A stretch of 64,000 nucleotides of DNA from Acidipropionibacterium timonense (GTDB taxonomy: Bacteria > Actinomycetota > Actinomycetes > Propionibacteriales > Propionibacteriaceae): positions 2,617,091 through 2,681,090 of the forward strand of contig NZ_LR027558.1 in assembly GCF_900605005.1 (NCBI RefSeq), read 5' to 3'. A model generated the notes under the pieces. It searched no databases, had not been told where the DNA came from, and was given only the letters and a program-made list of their open reading frames with translations. The number at the start of each line of letters is the position of its first letter. Positions within the stretch are counted from its first letter, which is position 1. Positions 26,704 to 35,327 of the stretch are shown here, in pieces. A program made the translations under genes and the position numbers.

Positions 26704-29700
26704 TCACACCACCCTGGCCCTGGCCCGGCCCTCCATGACCTCCTGGAGCAGGACCACTGACTCGTCCGACAGATCGACGCCGATCCGACGAGCCTGACGC
26801 GACAGCAGGTAGACGAGGCGCTCGACCTCGTCGCGCTCGCCGGACAGGTGCGCCAGTCGGATCCGGGAGGCCATGAGGACCTCGTCCTCCGGACAGGCTG
26901 TCCCCGCCCTGGCCAGCGCCCGTCGGGCACCCTCGAGGTCGCCGGCCGCCATGCGACGGCGTGCCAACTCGACGCCGACGTCACGGATCGCCTGCACCAT
27001 GTCGAGGCGCCATTCCTCGGCCCACTGCCACTGGCCGGGGGCGGCGTCGGCCAGTGGCGCGCCGCGAACCAGGTCGAGGGCGGCCGCCAGGCTGGCGTCG
27101 CTGGCCCGGTTGACGCCCCCGGCGAGGTGCACCTCGAACCTCTCCCAGTCCGTGGTCACCCGCTCCGACAAGCGCAGACAGCCGTCATAGGCGTCCGGCA
27201 GGTAGGACTTCCCGGCATCATCGGCCCCGAGCCACCGACGCAACCGGGACACATTGGATCTTCTGGTGGCCTCGGCCACCAGAAGGCTGTCGGACATCGA
27301 ACTCGAGCGCGCACCCGGGTGGGCCAGGATCCACGCGGCGTACTCGAGACACTGCCGCTGGGCCTTCGTCGGGGCCGTGCCCCTGGCCCCGATGAGGTCC
27401 ACCGGGCCGAGCAGCCGCAACACCGGGCTCGGGCCAGCGGCCACCGTCTCCTCGACGACCTCGATCACGGTCTGCTCCTCCCTCCTGGTCGTCACCTCCC
27501 CCTCGCTGACATCGCCCTGCGCCGCCCGGCGCGCCGGCGGATCGGCCGACGACTCCGACCCACCGTCCTCGAACTGACTTTCCTCGGGGCGGACGAGTTC
27601 GGCGGGGACCCAACCGGGCAACGCCACCGGATCGGAGCCGGCGTTAGGCAGGTCCTCATGGCCGATCGTCGCCTCGGCGTCAGGCACCCACCAGGGGGCT
27701 GGCTCGGCCTCGACCCGCCCCGTGAGCTCGACGAGATCGACGACTGCTCGTCGCAGCGGCTCGCTCACCGGCTGGGCATAGAACTCGATCCCGTCGACGA
27801 CACCGCGCCACCGGTCGGGTCCATCGGACCGCAGGACGATCGTCGTGCCCGGTGTCGCCGGCCGACCCGTCATGACGAGGACGATCCCGTGGGCACGCAG
27901 ATCGGCGACATCGGGGACGGCGCCGAGGGTCTCGTCGACGAGGACGACCCTCGTCACCGGGACCCTCCGCAACGCCGGCCCGGGCTGGAAGGTCCACCAG
28001 CGCAGGTCCTCGCACACGGCGTCGGGAGTGCTCACGGTGACCTCCTCGAGGCCGTCCATCCAGTCCAGCGACTGCCCCGCGACGACGACCTCAACTCCCC
28101 CGCTCCACAGCGCTGCGACGAGGGACAACGCCATGGCCGCGAGCATGCCGCGAGCTGGCTCGGCCGGGCCGTCGACGGTGACGAGCCCGCCGACCTCGGC
28201 CAGGTCCAGGAGCATGGGGGCACCATCAGGCTCCTGGCCCAGGACGACGGTCGTCGGCGGGAGGTCCTCGACCCCACCGACGTCGACCGGTGGCATGCGC
28301 TCCCCGACGTCGGTGCTCTCAGACGCCGAACCGGCTGTCGCGGACGGCACCAGGCTGAGCGAGGCGCCGGTGATCGCCGACCGGGTGGGCGAGACCGCGG
28401 TGCGCGTCTCGGCCTCCTCGTCGTCACCGTGGCCCGGTTCGGTCAGGGTCCCGGCGGTGTCCAACAGGGTCTTGACGCGCTGCGCCGAACCGGTGACCTG
28501 CGGGATGCGGCGCCCCGGGGCGCGGGTGAAGAGTTGTTGACGGCGTCGGGCGGCCAGGGCACCGGCGATGCCACCGGCCAGGAAGAGACTCAGCCCGCCG
28601 AGGGCCGCCTGGACGGCATCGAGCGTGGGGCCGGCCTCGTCGCCGCCATCGGGCAGGGCGAGCGGCCCGGTCGGTGTCGGCGTCGAGGATGCGGGCGCGC
28701 CGCGAACCGGGGAGACGGACGTCGCGGCTGACGACGAGGTGCTGGGGACGGGGCTCGGCCGGGCGGCGGTCCCCGGGTCGGTCGCGTCGAGGGCGGACGG
28801 GGCCGCCCCCGGGGTGCCTTCCTCAGAAGTGGCGGACCCGGACGTGGCGGACTCGGACGGTGCCGCGTGGGAGGCGGCCGGGGCAGGGATGCCAGGCGCA
28901 GGTGCACTCGGGGTCGACGCCGTGGGCGCGGCACGATCCCCCACGTCGGCGGGAGCCTCAGTCGAGGATCTCGGTGACGTCCCGCTCCCCGTCGTCGTGC
29001 TCGGGGAGTCGTCGACCTGCGGCAGGACGAGCCGCCATCCGACGTCGATGAGGTCGGGGTCGTCGATGAGATCGCGGTTGAGTTCCCAGATCCGCGGCCA
29101 CTGGTCGGCCTCCCCCAGGTACCGCTCGGCCAGGCCACTGAGCGTGTCGCCGGGCCGGACCGTCACGGTGCGGGGCCGGTTCTGCGACTCGGGGTGCTGG
29201 TCCGTGCCATCCGAGCCGGTGGACGGCAAGCCACGCGGCGCCCCGGGCAGGACGATCGTGCGGCCGGGGTCGAGGTGGTCGGGGTCCAGACCCGGGTTGG
29301 CGGCGACGATCCGGCGCCACTGGGTGCCGTCCCCGTAGGTCCGCTCCGCCAGCGACCACAAGTCGTCCTGGGGACCCAGGACGTGCTCGACGACACGTCC
29401 GGCGTCACCGTCGAGGGGGCCGTCGCCGGGTGACGGCGCGACCCGCCCACCCGTGACGGAGCCGACGTCGCCACGGACCCCCACGTCACCAAGGGCCCCC
29501 ATGTCACCGCGGGCCCCCATGTCACCACGGGCGCCGATGTCACCGCCCGGGTGGTAGCGCATCGCCCCGTCGACCACCACCGCGGCCGCCCGCGCCGAGG
29601 CCACCTCCATCGACGACGGGGCCGCCGGCGCCACCCGATGGGAGAGAGGCGAGATGAGGGCGACACTGGCCACGAGCAGCCCGGCGGCCACGCCCTGGAC

Positions 29701-29979
29701 GGCCGACAGGCCCGGAAGTCGGGGTTGCACGCGCCAGCGCGTCGCCATGGCCACGGCCTCGACGACGACGCAGAGCGTGAAGACGAACCAGGCGACCCAG
29801 CCCACCAGGGTGACGAACCCCAGCAGGACGGTCCCGTCGTCGGGTGTGAGCAGGGTCGAGGGTCCCAGCCTGGCGAGGGCGTCGAGTCGGCCCCAGGTCA
29901 GCAGGGCTGTTGGTGCGACGAGGACGAGGGCGACCAGCAGGGTGGTCGCCGCGAGGGACCGGAGGACGCGCAGGATCAT
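26704..29979 (-). CDS. Transmembrane LysM-BTAD protein at the end of the Tad locus
   Basis: 1,091 aa. Three N-terminal helices (about 6-28, 48-76 and 92-114); then a low-complexity region with a hexapeptide repeat. Two LysM domains follow (about 208-250, VLGPQDDLWSLAERTYGDGT; about 280-325, TVRPGDTLSGLAERYLGEAD), then a Pro/Ser/Thr/Ala-rich spacer. A fourth helix (about 455-475, GLSLFLAGGIAGALAARRR) has positive residues on its far side. The C-terminal 250 residues carry a winged-helix/BTAD module (NVSRLRRWLGAD, then TPR-like ARRRMAAGDLEGARRALARA). With three helices before LysM and one after, LysM is outside and BTAD inside. Its ATG overlaps the preceding TadE-like gene (ATGA). A wall-sensing regulator or pilus anchor is inferred. 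Confidence 0.85.
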   Translation of the reverse strand: MILRVLRSLAATTLLVALVLVAPTALLTWGRLDALARLGPSTLLTPDDGTVLLGFVTLVGWVAWFVFTLCVVVEAVAMATRWRVQPRLPGLSAVQGVAAGLLVASVALISPLSHRVAPAAPSSMEVASARAAAVVVDGAMRYHPGGDIGARGDMGARGDMGALGDVGVRGDVGSVTGGRVAPSPGDGPLDGDAGRVVEHVLGPQDDLWSLAERTYGDGTQWRRIVAANPGLDPDHLDPGRTIVLPGAPRGLPSTGSDGTDQHPESQNRPRTVTVRPGDTLSGLAERYLGEADQWPRIWELNRDLIDDPDLIDVGWRLVLPQVDDSPSTTTGSGTSPRSSTEAPADVGDRAAPTASTPSAPAPGIPAPAASHAAPSESATSGSATSEEGTPGAAPSALDATDPGTAARPSPVPSTSSSAATSVSPVRGAPASSTPTPTGPLALPDGGDEAGPTLDAVQAALGGLSLFLAGGIAGALAARRRQQLFTRAPGRRIPQVTGSAQRVKTLLDTAGTLTEPGHGDDEEAETRTAVSPTRSAITGASLSLVPSATAGSASESTDVGERMPPVDVGGVEDLPPTTVVLGQEPDGAPMLLDLAEVGGLVTVDGPAEPARGMLAAMALSLVAALWSGGVEVVVAGQSLDWMDGLEEVTVSTPDAVCEDLRWWTFQPGPALRRVPVTRVVLVDETLGAVPDVADLRAHGIVLVMTGRPATPGTTIVLRSDGPDRWRGVVDGIEFYAQPVSEPLRRAVVDLVELTGRVEAEPAPWWVPDAEATIGHEDLPNAGSDPVALPGWVPAELVRPEESQFEDGGSESSADPPARRAAQGDVSEGEVTTRREEQTVIEVVEETVAAGPSPVLRLLGPVDLIGARGTAPTKAQRQCLEYAAWILAHPGARSSSMSDSLLVAEATRRSNVSRLRRWLGADDAGKSYLPDAYDGCLRLSERVTTDWERFEVHLAGGVNRASDASLAAALDLVRGAPLADAAPGQWQWAEEWRLDMVQAIRDVGVELARRRMAAGDLEGARRALARAGTACPEDEVLMASRIRLAHLSGERDEVERLVYLLSRQARRIGVDLSDESVVLLQEVMEGRARARVV
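29467..29550 (-). repeat. 18-bp tandem repeat encoding a hexapeptide
   Basis: Four full copies and one partial copy of an 18-bp unit begin at 29467, 29485, 29503, 29521 and 29539, encoding GDxGAR-like hexapeptides in the LysM-BTAD protein. The repeat lies between the third membrane helix and the first LysM domain, on the outer face. Such repeats often vary in number between strains. Confidence 0.85.
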
Positions 29980-30404
29980 CGACGCTCCCGATGGCTGTCG
30001 GCCGGCGCCTGGGCGCGGCCTCGGACGGTGAAGGATCCGGGCAGACCCGGCAGGACGAGGTCTCCCATGGAGACGGTGCAGGTGACGTCGACCGTGACCC
30101 GTCCCCGCTGCCCGGGTGGTGTGCCGAGGATCGCGGCGTCGACGTCGGTGCGCGGTTGACGACAGCGGGTGGGAGCCAATTCGGCCGAGGCGGTCAGGGT
30201 GGCGCGACGGCGTCCGTCATCGACCGACCCACCCACCGAGGCAGCCCTGGCGGCGGTCTGGGCGGCCGACTGGGCATCGGCCCGGGACTGCCACAGACGC
30301 CAGGAGGCGACGGTGAGGGCAGCGACGAGGAGGATGAGCGGAAGGATCAGGGCGACCTCGACCGCGGTCGCGCCACGGTCCCGGATCGTGGAATGCGTGG
30401 TCAC
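29976..30404 (-). CDS. TadE/TadG-like pseudopilin
   Basis: 142 aa. The N-terminus has RDRGATAVEVALILPLILLV, the TadE-type pattern of a short basic leader, a Glu five residues into the helix (VEVALILP) and a single membrane helix, followed by a beta-rich extracellular domain with two Cys residues. GTG start at 30404 with GGGAGGG upstream, overlapping the previous gene's stop (GTGA); its own stop overlaps the LysM-BTAD start (ATGA). Likely a minor pilin needed for assembly of the Flp pilus. Confidence 0.82.
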   Translation of the reverse strand: MTTHSTIRDRGATAVEVALILPLILLVAALTVASWRLWQSRADAQSAAQTAARAASVGGSVDDGRRRATLTASAELAPTRCRQPRTDVDAAILGTPPGQRGRVTVDVTCTVSMGDLVLPGLPGSFTVRGRAQAPADSHRERR

Positions 30405-30739
30405 GTGCCCTCCCGGACGGCGTAGGCATGGGCGCTCACCCGGGACAGTGGCCCGGCGATCAGGGTCGGCGCCGTGGCCTGGACGTCGACCCGCACCAAC
30501 CCGGACTCCTGACTCGTGCGTACCTGGAGGTGCTGGACGCCCGATCCGGCGCACACCTGGATCGCGGCGGCCCGAGCGTCGCCGGGCTGTGACCCGACGA
30601 GCGCCTGGGCACGGACCGCCGCCCTGGCCGCCTCGGTGACCGCCGACCTCGCCTGGAGGACGACAGCCCCTTGGACGACGGCCAGGAGGGACAGGAGGAC
30701 GAGGGGCCACAGCAGGGTCCACTGCACCGATTCCGACAT
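30401..30739 (-). CDS. TadE-like minor pilin
   Basis: 112 aa. One N-terminal helix (residues 5-28, VQWTLLWPLVLLSLLAVVQGA), followed by ARSAVTEAARAAVRAQALVGS and a small domain, the usual TadE/F layout; the charged leader before the helix is short (MSES). ATG at 30739. The frame stays open far upstream, but that part overlaps the pilin gene in another frame and is not coding. Coupled by GTGA to the second TadE-like gene. Confidence 0.8.
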   Translation of the reverse strand: MSESVQWTLLWPLVLLSLLAVVQGAVVLQARSAVTEAARAAVRAQALVGSQPGDARAAAIQVCAGSGVQHLQVRTSQESGLVRVDVQATAPTLIAGPLSRVSAHAYAVREGT

Positions 30740-30810
30740 CCCTCGCTCGACCAGGGGTGCCCGGTGAGGACCGGGGCGGACGATCCACGCCCGGTCTCGG
30801 CCGGCTCGGC

Positions 30811-30999
30811 TCACCGGGGCATGTGGTCGGTGACGTAGGCGGTGATCGCCCCGATGACGATCGTCGCGATCGCGACCGCGCCGACGAGGAGGACGGCATT
30901 CTCGGTCGACTGGCTCAGGCCACGCTCGTCGCGGCGGGCAGGTCGTTCCCCGGCCAGGACAGGCAGCACTAGCCCGGCGAGGATGTGGATGGTTCTCAT
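30811..30999 (-). CDS. Flp-type pilin
   Basis: 62 aa. Major pilin candidate of the Tad locus. Basic leader ending in RRDERG, then LSQSTENAVLLVGAVAIATI with the Glu five residues after the predicted Gly/Leu processing site, and one membrane helix continuing to a very short tail (YVTDHMPR), as in Flp pilins. Strong AGGAGGAA site before the ATG. A 219-bp gap separates it from tadC, which suggests separate control. No prepilin peptidase gene is in the window. Confidence 0.82.
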   Translation of the reverse strand: MRTIHILAGLVLPVLAGERPARRDERGLSQSTENAVLLVGAVAIATIVIGAITAYVTDHMPR

Positions 31000-31050
31000 G
31001 GCTTCCTCCTGGGTCGTGGGGGGCGGTCTGTCCGTGCTCCCCCCGTCTCA

Positions 31051-31070
31051 CCCCGGTCGGACGACCGGGG
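31051..31070 (-). terminator. Hairpin between tadC and the pilin gene
   Basis: Perfect 9-bp stem CCCCGGTCG / CGACCGGGG with a 2-base centre in the 219-bp gap. It could end the upstream assembly transcript, attenuate it, or protect a processed pilin mRNA. No T-tract is present. Confidence 0.5.
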
Positions 31071-31218
31071 AACTCCTGGGCCCCACTGCACGGGGCGTCG
31101 TACACCTCGGCCGCTCCGAGCGGGGAGGTGTCCGTCACGGCTCCACCGCGTGGGGCGGGCCGAACCACGGCCCGGATCCGTGCGTCGGGGTCCGCGCGCA
31201 CACCGATGTCATGGGCAG

Positions 31219-32118
31219 TCATGGCGTCACCCCTGCCAGGGTGAGCAACGGCGGCGTGATGAGCACGAGCCCGAGCACCATGACCGGCACGACCATCCAC
31301 ACCGTCATCGACTCGCTCACCTGCTGGGCGGCCATCTTCTCGGCGGTGAGGTGGGCGTCACGCATCTCGGCGGCACGAGCCCGCAGGGCGCCCGCCAGCG
31401 AGGCGCCCTGTTCGTCGAGGCGGAGGACCTCGACGAGTTCGCCGAGCTGGGGGAGGTCGAGGTCGCGCGCGAGGGCGTCCAGACCGTCCCAGGGGGCCTG
31501 CTGCTGGAGCCGTGCCCGTTCGAGGGCAGCGCGCACCCGGACCATGACCGAGGTGTGCGTCAGGGACGCCGCCAGGAGCAGTGAGCGGGTCGCCGACTGG
31601 TTGGCCAGCCGTGCCAGGGTCACCAGGTCGATGAAGGTGAGCAGCGTCTCACCCGCGTCCTGCCGTACCGACCGTCGTGCCCCGCGCAGCCGCAGGTCGG
31701 GGACGAACCAGCCCACCGCGCAGCCGACCAGCCCCACCGCCACCGGGACGGCCGAGACCGCCAGCCCGCCCAGATCACCGATGATCTGCACCAGGACCGG
31801 CAGGAGCAGGCCGGCCAGCGACCACACGGCCTTCTCGATCATGAAGTCGCCGATCGATCGACCCTGCAGGGACAAGGTGCGTCGCGTCGACGACGACAAC
31901 GTCCCGAGACGCGTGTTGGCCAGCCAGGCACCGAACCGGTCGAGGATGCCGTCGCCGTCGGGCACGACGAGCGGCTGAGCGGGCCCCTGATGACCGGCCA
32001 CCGCGGCCAGGGCGTCCGACAACCGGGCAGGGGCGCGACGTCGTCCGGCCGCGACGAGCACCGGGGCGCAGCCCAGGACGACTCCGCACACGACGAGCAC
32101 GAGCATGGGTTCAGACAT
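31219..32118 (-). CDS. tadC: TadC-like type II/IV secretion platform protein
   Basis: 299 aa. Second inner-membrane platform subunit of the Tad machine. N-terminal helix (MLVLVVCGVVLGCAPVLVAA), two central helices (about 95-145), a cytosolic T2SF domain with LTFIDLVTLARLANQS ... ALRARAAEMRDAHLTAEKMA, and C-terminal helices ending VPVMVLGLVLITPPLLTLA. The ATG at 32118 overlaps the end of tadB by 8 bases. Partner of TadB; together they couple ATP hydrolysis by TadA to pilin insertion. Confidence 0.87.
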   Translation of the reverse strand: MSEPMLVLVVCGVVLGCAPVLVAAGRRRAPARLSDALAAVAGHQGPAQPLVVPDGDGILDRFGAWLANTRLGTLSSSTRRTLSLQGRSIGDFMIEKAVWSLAGLLLPVLVQIIGDLGGLAVSAVPVAVGLVGCAVGWFVPDLRLRGARRSVRQDAGETLLTFIDLVTLARLANQSATRSLLLAASLTHTSVMVRVRAALERARLQQQAPWDGLDALARDLDLPQLGELVEVLRLDEQGASLAGALRARAAEMRDAHLTAEKMAAQQVSESMTVWMVVPVMVLGLVLITPPLLTLAGVTP

Positions 32119-32980
32119 GGCCCGCCCCCACCCCGACGAGGATCCGCTCGCGAGAACGGGGCCGACTGCGCCGGTCGAGCACCCACAGCGCGCCGACGTA
32201 CATCGCGCAGTAGGCACACAGCAGCACCTGGCCCGGACCCGTCGCGTAGGGATGGAAGTAGTCGCGTCCCACCGCCAGCGCCACGACGAGGACGACGCCC
32301 ACGATGACCGTCACCTGCCGCACGACGATCCGCGGCTTGGCCCGTTCGGTGGCGATCTCACGGTGGGCCCTCAATCGGTCCTGCATCGAGGAGGCCAGCG
32401 CGAGCAGGGTGGACGTCGCCCCGGTCCCGCCGAGCTCGGCGGCGAGGATGATCGCGGCGACGACCTGGTCGGCGTCCGGACTGTCGAGGTCGTCGGCGAA
32501 TCGGACGAGGGCGTCCCGCGGCTGCCAGCGGGAGTCGAGCCGGATGACGAGAGCCTCCAGCGGCCCGGCGAGGTCATCGGGGGCCTGGGCCCGGGTGGCG
32601 CGGATGGCGTCGAGCACCGACTTGCCCGTCGACGCCGACCCGCACAGCAATCGCACCCATCGTTCGAGCGCCGCCAGCACCACCAGGTCCTTGTCGGGCG
32701 GGTTGGCGAGCAGCGCCGGCAGCACCGCGAGGAGGACCGGCACGAGGACGACGAGGACGACCCATCCGGTGAACACCGACCCGACGATTCCCAGGCACAG
32801 GCCGATGCCGATGCGCCGCCGCAGCGGTGCCGGGAGATCCCGGAACCGTCTGTCCACCGTTGTCCACAACCTTGTGGACAACGGTGTGGACGGCCGTGGG
32901 CGTGGGACGAGGCCGACGAGGAGGAGGATGATCCCACCCACCACGAGGACACCGCACAGACCCGCCAGCACCGTGCTCAT
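32111..32980 (-). CDS. tadB: TadB-like pilus platform protein
   Basis: 289 aa. N-terminal helix (LAGLCGVLVVGGIILLLVGLV), further helices at about 58-95, T2SF domain (about 105-235) with SVLDAIRATRAQAPDDLAGP and AAIILAAELGGTGATSTLLA, and C-terminal helices. Normal TadB length. ATG overlaps the tadA stop (ATGA). The codons for TRLWTTVDRRF contain a perfect 28-bp palindrome made of two DnaA-box sequences. Confidence 0.87.
   Translation of the reverse strand: MSTVLAGLCGVLVVGGIILLLVGLVPRPRPSTPLSTRLWTTVDRRFRDLPAPLRRRIGIGLCLGIVGSVFTGWVVLVVLVPVLLAVLPALLANPPDKDLVVLAALERWVRLLCGSASTGKSVLDAIRATRAQAPDDLAGPLEALVIRLDSRWQPRDALVRFADDLDSPDADQVVAAIILAAELGGTGATSTLLALASSMQDRLRAHREIATERAKPRIVVRQVTVIVGVVLVVALAVGRDYFHPYATGPGQVLLCAYCAMYVGALWVLDRRSRPRSRERILVGVGAGHV
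32857..32884. promoter_or_regulatory. Perfect 28-bp palindrome of two DnaA boxes inside tadB
   Basis: CCGTTGTCCACAA (32857-32869), cc, then TTGTGGACAACGG (32872-32884). It contains exact TTGTCCACA on the plus strand (32860-32868) and on the minus strand (32873-32881). Half-sites TGTCCAC (32851-32857) and GTGTGGAC just outside extend the symmetry. It lies in coding sequence, so a terminator role is unlikely. Confidence 0.7.
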
Positions 32981-34530
32981 CCGATCCCCACCACCTCGGG
33001 CAGATAGGTGGCCAGTTCCGCCAGCAGGGACGGGTCCGGGTGCAGGACGGCCGGTTCAGTGGGGGTCGCGGCCCGGTACACCAGGTGGGTCACCGGACGT
33101 CCCGACTCCATGGCCCCGGTGAGTTGCCGGATCTCCGAGACCATCCGACGACGCACCCCGCCACGCCACGTGTCGTCGACGAGGAGGACGTGGACGAGGA
33201 AGGTGATGTTGTGGGCGATCTGGCGGAAGGCCTCCTCCATCGTCAGCACGCCGCCCTGGGCGACCCGGGCGGCGAGCCGGTCCATCGTCGAGGAGGCGGA
33301 GTGGGAATGGGTCGTGCTCATGGTGCCCGCCCCCGCCTGCATGGCCTCGAACATCGCCCCGGCCTCGGCCCCGCGCACCTCGCCGACGATGATCCGCGAG
33401 AGGTTCTGCCGCAGCGCCTCGGGGATGAGGTCGGCCACGGTGAACTCGCCGACGCGATGGCCGTCGACCCGTTCCCCCAGGCCGACGGTGGCCTGCAGGG
33501 CCACCATGTTGCGCTGTCCGGGTTGCAGGTGGGTGAGCAGTTCGTAGTCGGTCTCGAGGGTGCCGAACCGCTCGGTGCGCGGGATGGCGTCGACGAGGGC
33601 GCGCAGCAGGGTCGTCTTCCCCGCACCCTGGTCGCCCGAGATGACCAGGGAGGTCCGCGCCAGGACGGCGGCGCGCAGCAGGACGGCGACCTCGTGCGGC
33701 ATCATCCCGGTCTCGGCGAGCTCGTCGAGGGTGACGTCGGTGAGGGTGTGGTGGCGGATGACGATCGACGGCCGATGTGACAACCCGAACCCAATGGCGT
33801 GCAGGCGGTACCGGTCGCCCAGGGCCACCGTCATCGTCGGGTGGGCGTCGTCGAAGGGCCGTGGCGGGCTCGCCGACTCCCCGAGGAACCGGATCGCCTC
33901 GACGAGTTCCTCGTCGCTGTCGGCGACCGGAGGTCGTTCCTCGCGGTGCCCGTCGCCGAACTGGACCTGCACCGGGCAGCAGCCGCTGATCTCGATGTTC
34001 TCGGCCTCGTCGATCTCGAAGAGCGGTTGCAGCCGCCCGTACCCGAAGATGGCGTCGGTGAGGGCCTCGACGTGCGCCAGTTCGAGGTCCATCGACCACA
34101 GGGCCTGCCCCGAGGTCGTCAGCGACTCGGCATGGGCGTGGACGACCTGACGGATGATCGATCCGCCGAGCATCCGGGTGTCCTCCGGCGGCAGGTCGCG
34201 CCCGGTGCGGTCCCGGTGGTCCCCACGGGCCCGGCTGATCCGGTCGGACGCCTCCCGACGCAGCGCGACGACCAGCCCCCAGTCGACCTCGCCGGCGCCC
34301 TCGCGAGCAGTCGACGACACCCAGTCCGGCGGCACCTGCGCGGGTGTGACGACCCCGGGCCGGACCGCTCCGGGTCGGTGGGCTCCGGCCGGGACCGGAC
34401 CCGATGGGACGATGGCCTCGTCCCCGGCCCGACGGGGCGTTCCCGTCCCCGGGGCCGTCCCACCCGGACGGGAGCGGTCCGGGGCGAGCCGGCCGATGAG
34501 GCTCGTGAGATCGGCGGCGGGGGCGCTCAT
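32977..34530 (-). CDS. tadA: TadA/CpaF pilus assembly ATPase
   Basis: 517 aa. Hexameric secretion ATPase that powers Flp pilus assembly. A disordered Pro/Gly/Arg-rich N-terminus of about 75 residues precedes the domain. Walker A is SGDQGAGKTTLLRALVDAIP near residue 300, the Asp box is GTLETDYELL, Walker B is RIIVGEVRGAEAGAMFEAM, and the His box is MSTTHSHSASSTMDRL. Coupled at both ends: its ATG overlaps tadZ, its stop overlaps tadB. Confidence 0.93.
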   Translation of the reverse strand: MSAPAADLTSLIGRLAPDRSRPGGTAPGTGTPRRAGDEAIVPSGPVPAGAHRPGAVRPGVVTPAQVPPDWVSSTAREGAGEVDWGLVVALRREASDRISRARGDHRDRTGRDLPPEDTRMLGGSIIRQVVHAHAESLTTSGQALWSMDLELAHVEALTDAIFGYGRLQPLFEIDEAENIEISGCCPVQVQFGDGHREERPPVADSDEELVEAIRFLGESASPPRPFDDAHPTMTVALGDRYRLHAIGFGLSHRPSIVIRHHTLTDVTLDELAETGMMPHEVAVLLRAAVLARTSLVISGDQGAGKTTLLRALVDAIPRTERFGTLETDYELLTHLQPGQRNMVALQATVGLGERVDGHRVGEFTVADLIPEALRQNLSRIIVGEVRGAEAGAMFEAMQAGAGTMSTTHSHSASSTMDRLAARVAQGGVLTMEEAFRQIAHNITFLVHVLLVDDTWRGGVRRRMVSEIRQLTGAMESGRPVTHLVYRAATPTEPAVLHPDPSLLAELATYLPEVVGIG

Positions 34531-35327
34531 GGGGTGACCTCCGCCCCCGGCAGGCCGGCGGTGCGATGATGCTCGGCCAGCACCGCGGCCAGCCGGTCGG
34601 CGGCATGGCGCAACGACCCGGCATGCCGGCTCCGGTGCCAGCGTCCCGGAGCACCGTCCGACAGGACCGAGGCCCCGCGATGGTCGTCTGCCACCTCGGC
34701 CAGGACGGGACGACGGAACTGCGTGGCGATCTCGGAGACGCCGTACGGCTGGCCGACGCCGATGAGGACCAGTCCTGTCCGGGCCGTCGTCGAGTCGGCC
34801 ATCTCGTCGAGGATCTGTGCCTGCAGGGCCAGACCGGCCAGGGACCGCAGGCTCGACCGGGTGACGATCCCGACCGCCGCGGCCCTCGACACGAGCTCGT
34901 CAGGTGGCCGGGTGCCGGACATCCGGCCCAGGTCGACGATGACGTCGATGCCGGCGTCGTCGAGGTCGCGCAGGGCCCGGGCGACCGAGGGCCACACGAC
35001 CCCCATGAGCCCGGCCTGACCGGGGTGGGTGAACCCGGCCAGGAAACTCACCTGGCAGCCGGGGCTGCCGACCGGACGCGGCAGCTCGACGACCTGTTGC
35101 CACAGCGCCGCCGTCATGTCGACCCCGGTGCGATGGGCGATGGCCAGGTGCGACAGGCCCGGGGTGACGCCGGTGCGCCCACCGAGGTATCCGGCCTCGA
35201 TGCTGCGCGAAGGGTGCGGGTCGGCGTCGACGAGCAGCACGTCGCGCGGCCAGCACAGGGCCAGGCCGAGCGCCGTCGTCGTCACCCCCGGGGCACCGGA
35301 GGCGCTGGCGAGCAGGAGGATCGACAT
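34527..35327 (-). CDS. TadZ/CpaE-like ParA-family protein
   Basis: 266 aa. Localisation ATPase-like protein of Tad loci, related to MinD/ParA. The N-terminal loop LLLASASGAPGVTTTALGLA is a deviant Walker A with Val in place of the usual signature Lys (GxPGVTT), so ATP hydrolysis may be weak or lost. LLVDADPHPS is the switch I/A' motif and VDLGRMSG the Walker B-like strand. Coupled to both neighbours: TGATG with the SAF gene, ATGA with tadA. Confidence 0.8.
   Translation of the reverse strand: MSILLLASASGAPGVTTTALGLALCWPRDVLLVDADPHPSRSIEAGYLGGRTGVTPGLSHLAIAHRTGVDMTAALWQQVVELPRPVGSPGCQVSFLAGFTHPGQAGLMGVVWPSVARALRDLDDAGIDVIVDLGRMSGTRPPDELVSRAAAVGIVTRSSLRSLAGLALQAQILDEMADSTTARTGLVLIGVGQPYGVSEIATQFRRPVLAEVADDHRGASVLSDGAPGRWHRSRHAGSLRHAADRLAAVLAEHHRTAGLPGAEVTP

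Noticed and set aside
30401-31222. A possible small ORF starting at the tadC stop (ATGA) and running in frame into the TadE-like gene
   Set aside because: The overlap looks attractive, but the frame passes through the pilin gene in another phase and is Arg/Pro low-complexity; the pilin and TadE starts have better support.
32857-32884. Intrinsic terminator
   Set aside because: The palindrome is inside tadB with no T-tract and with coupled genes on both sides; the DnaA-box content is the better description.
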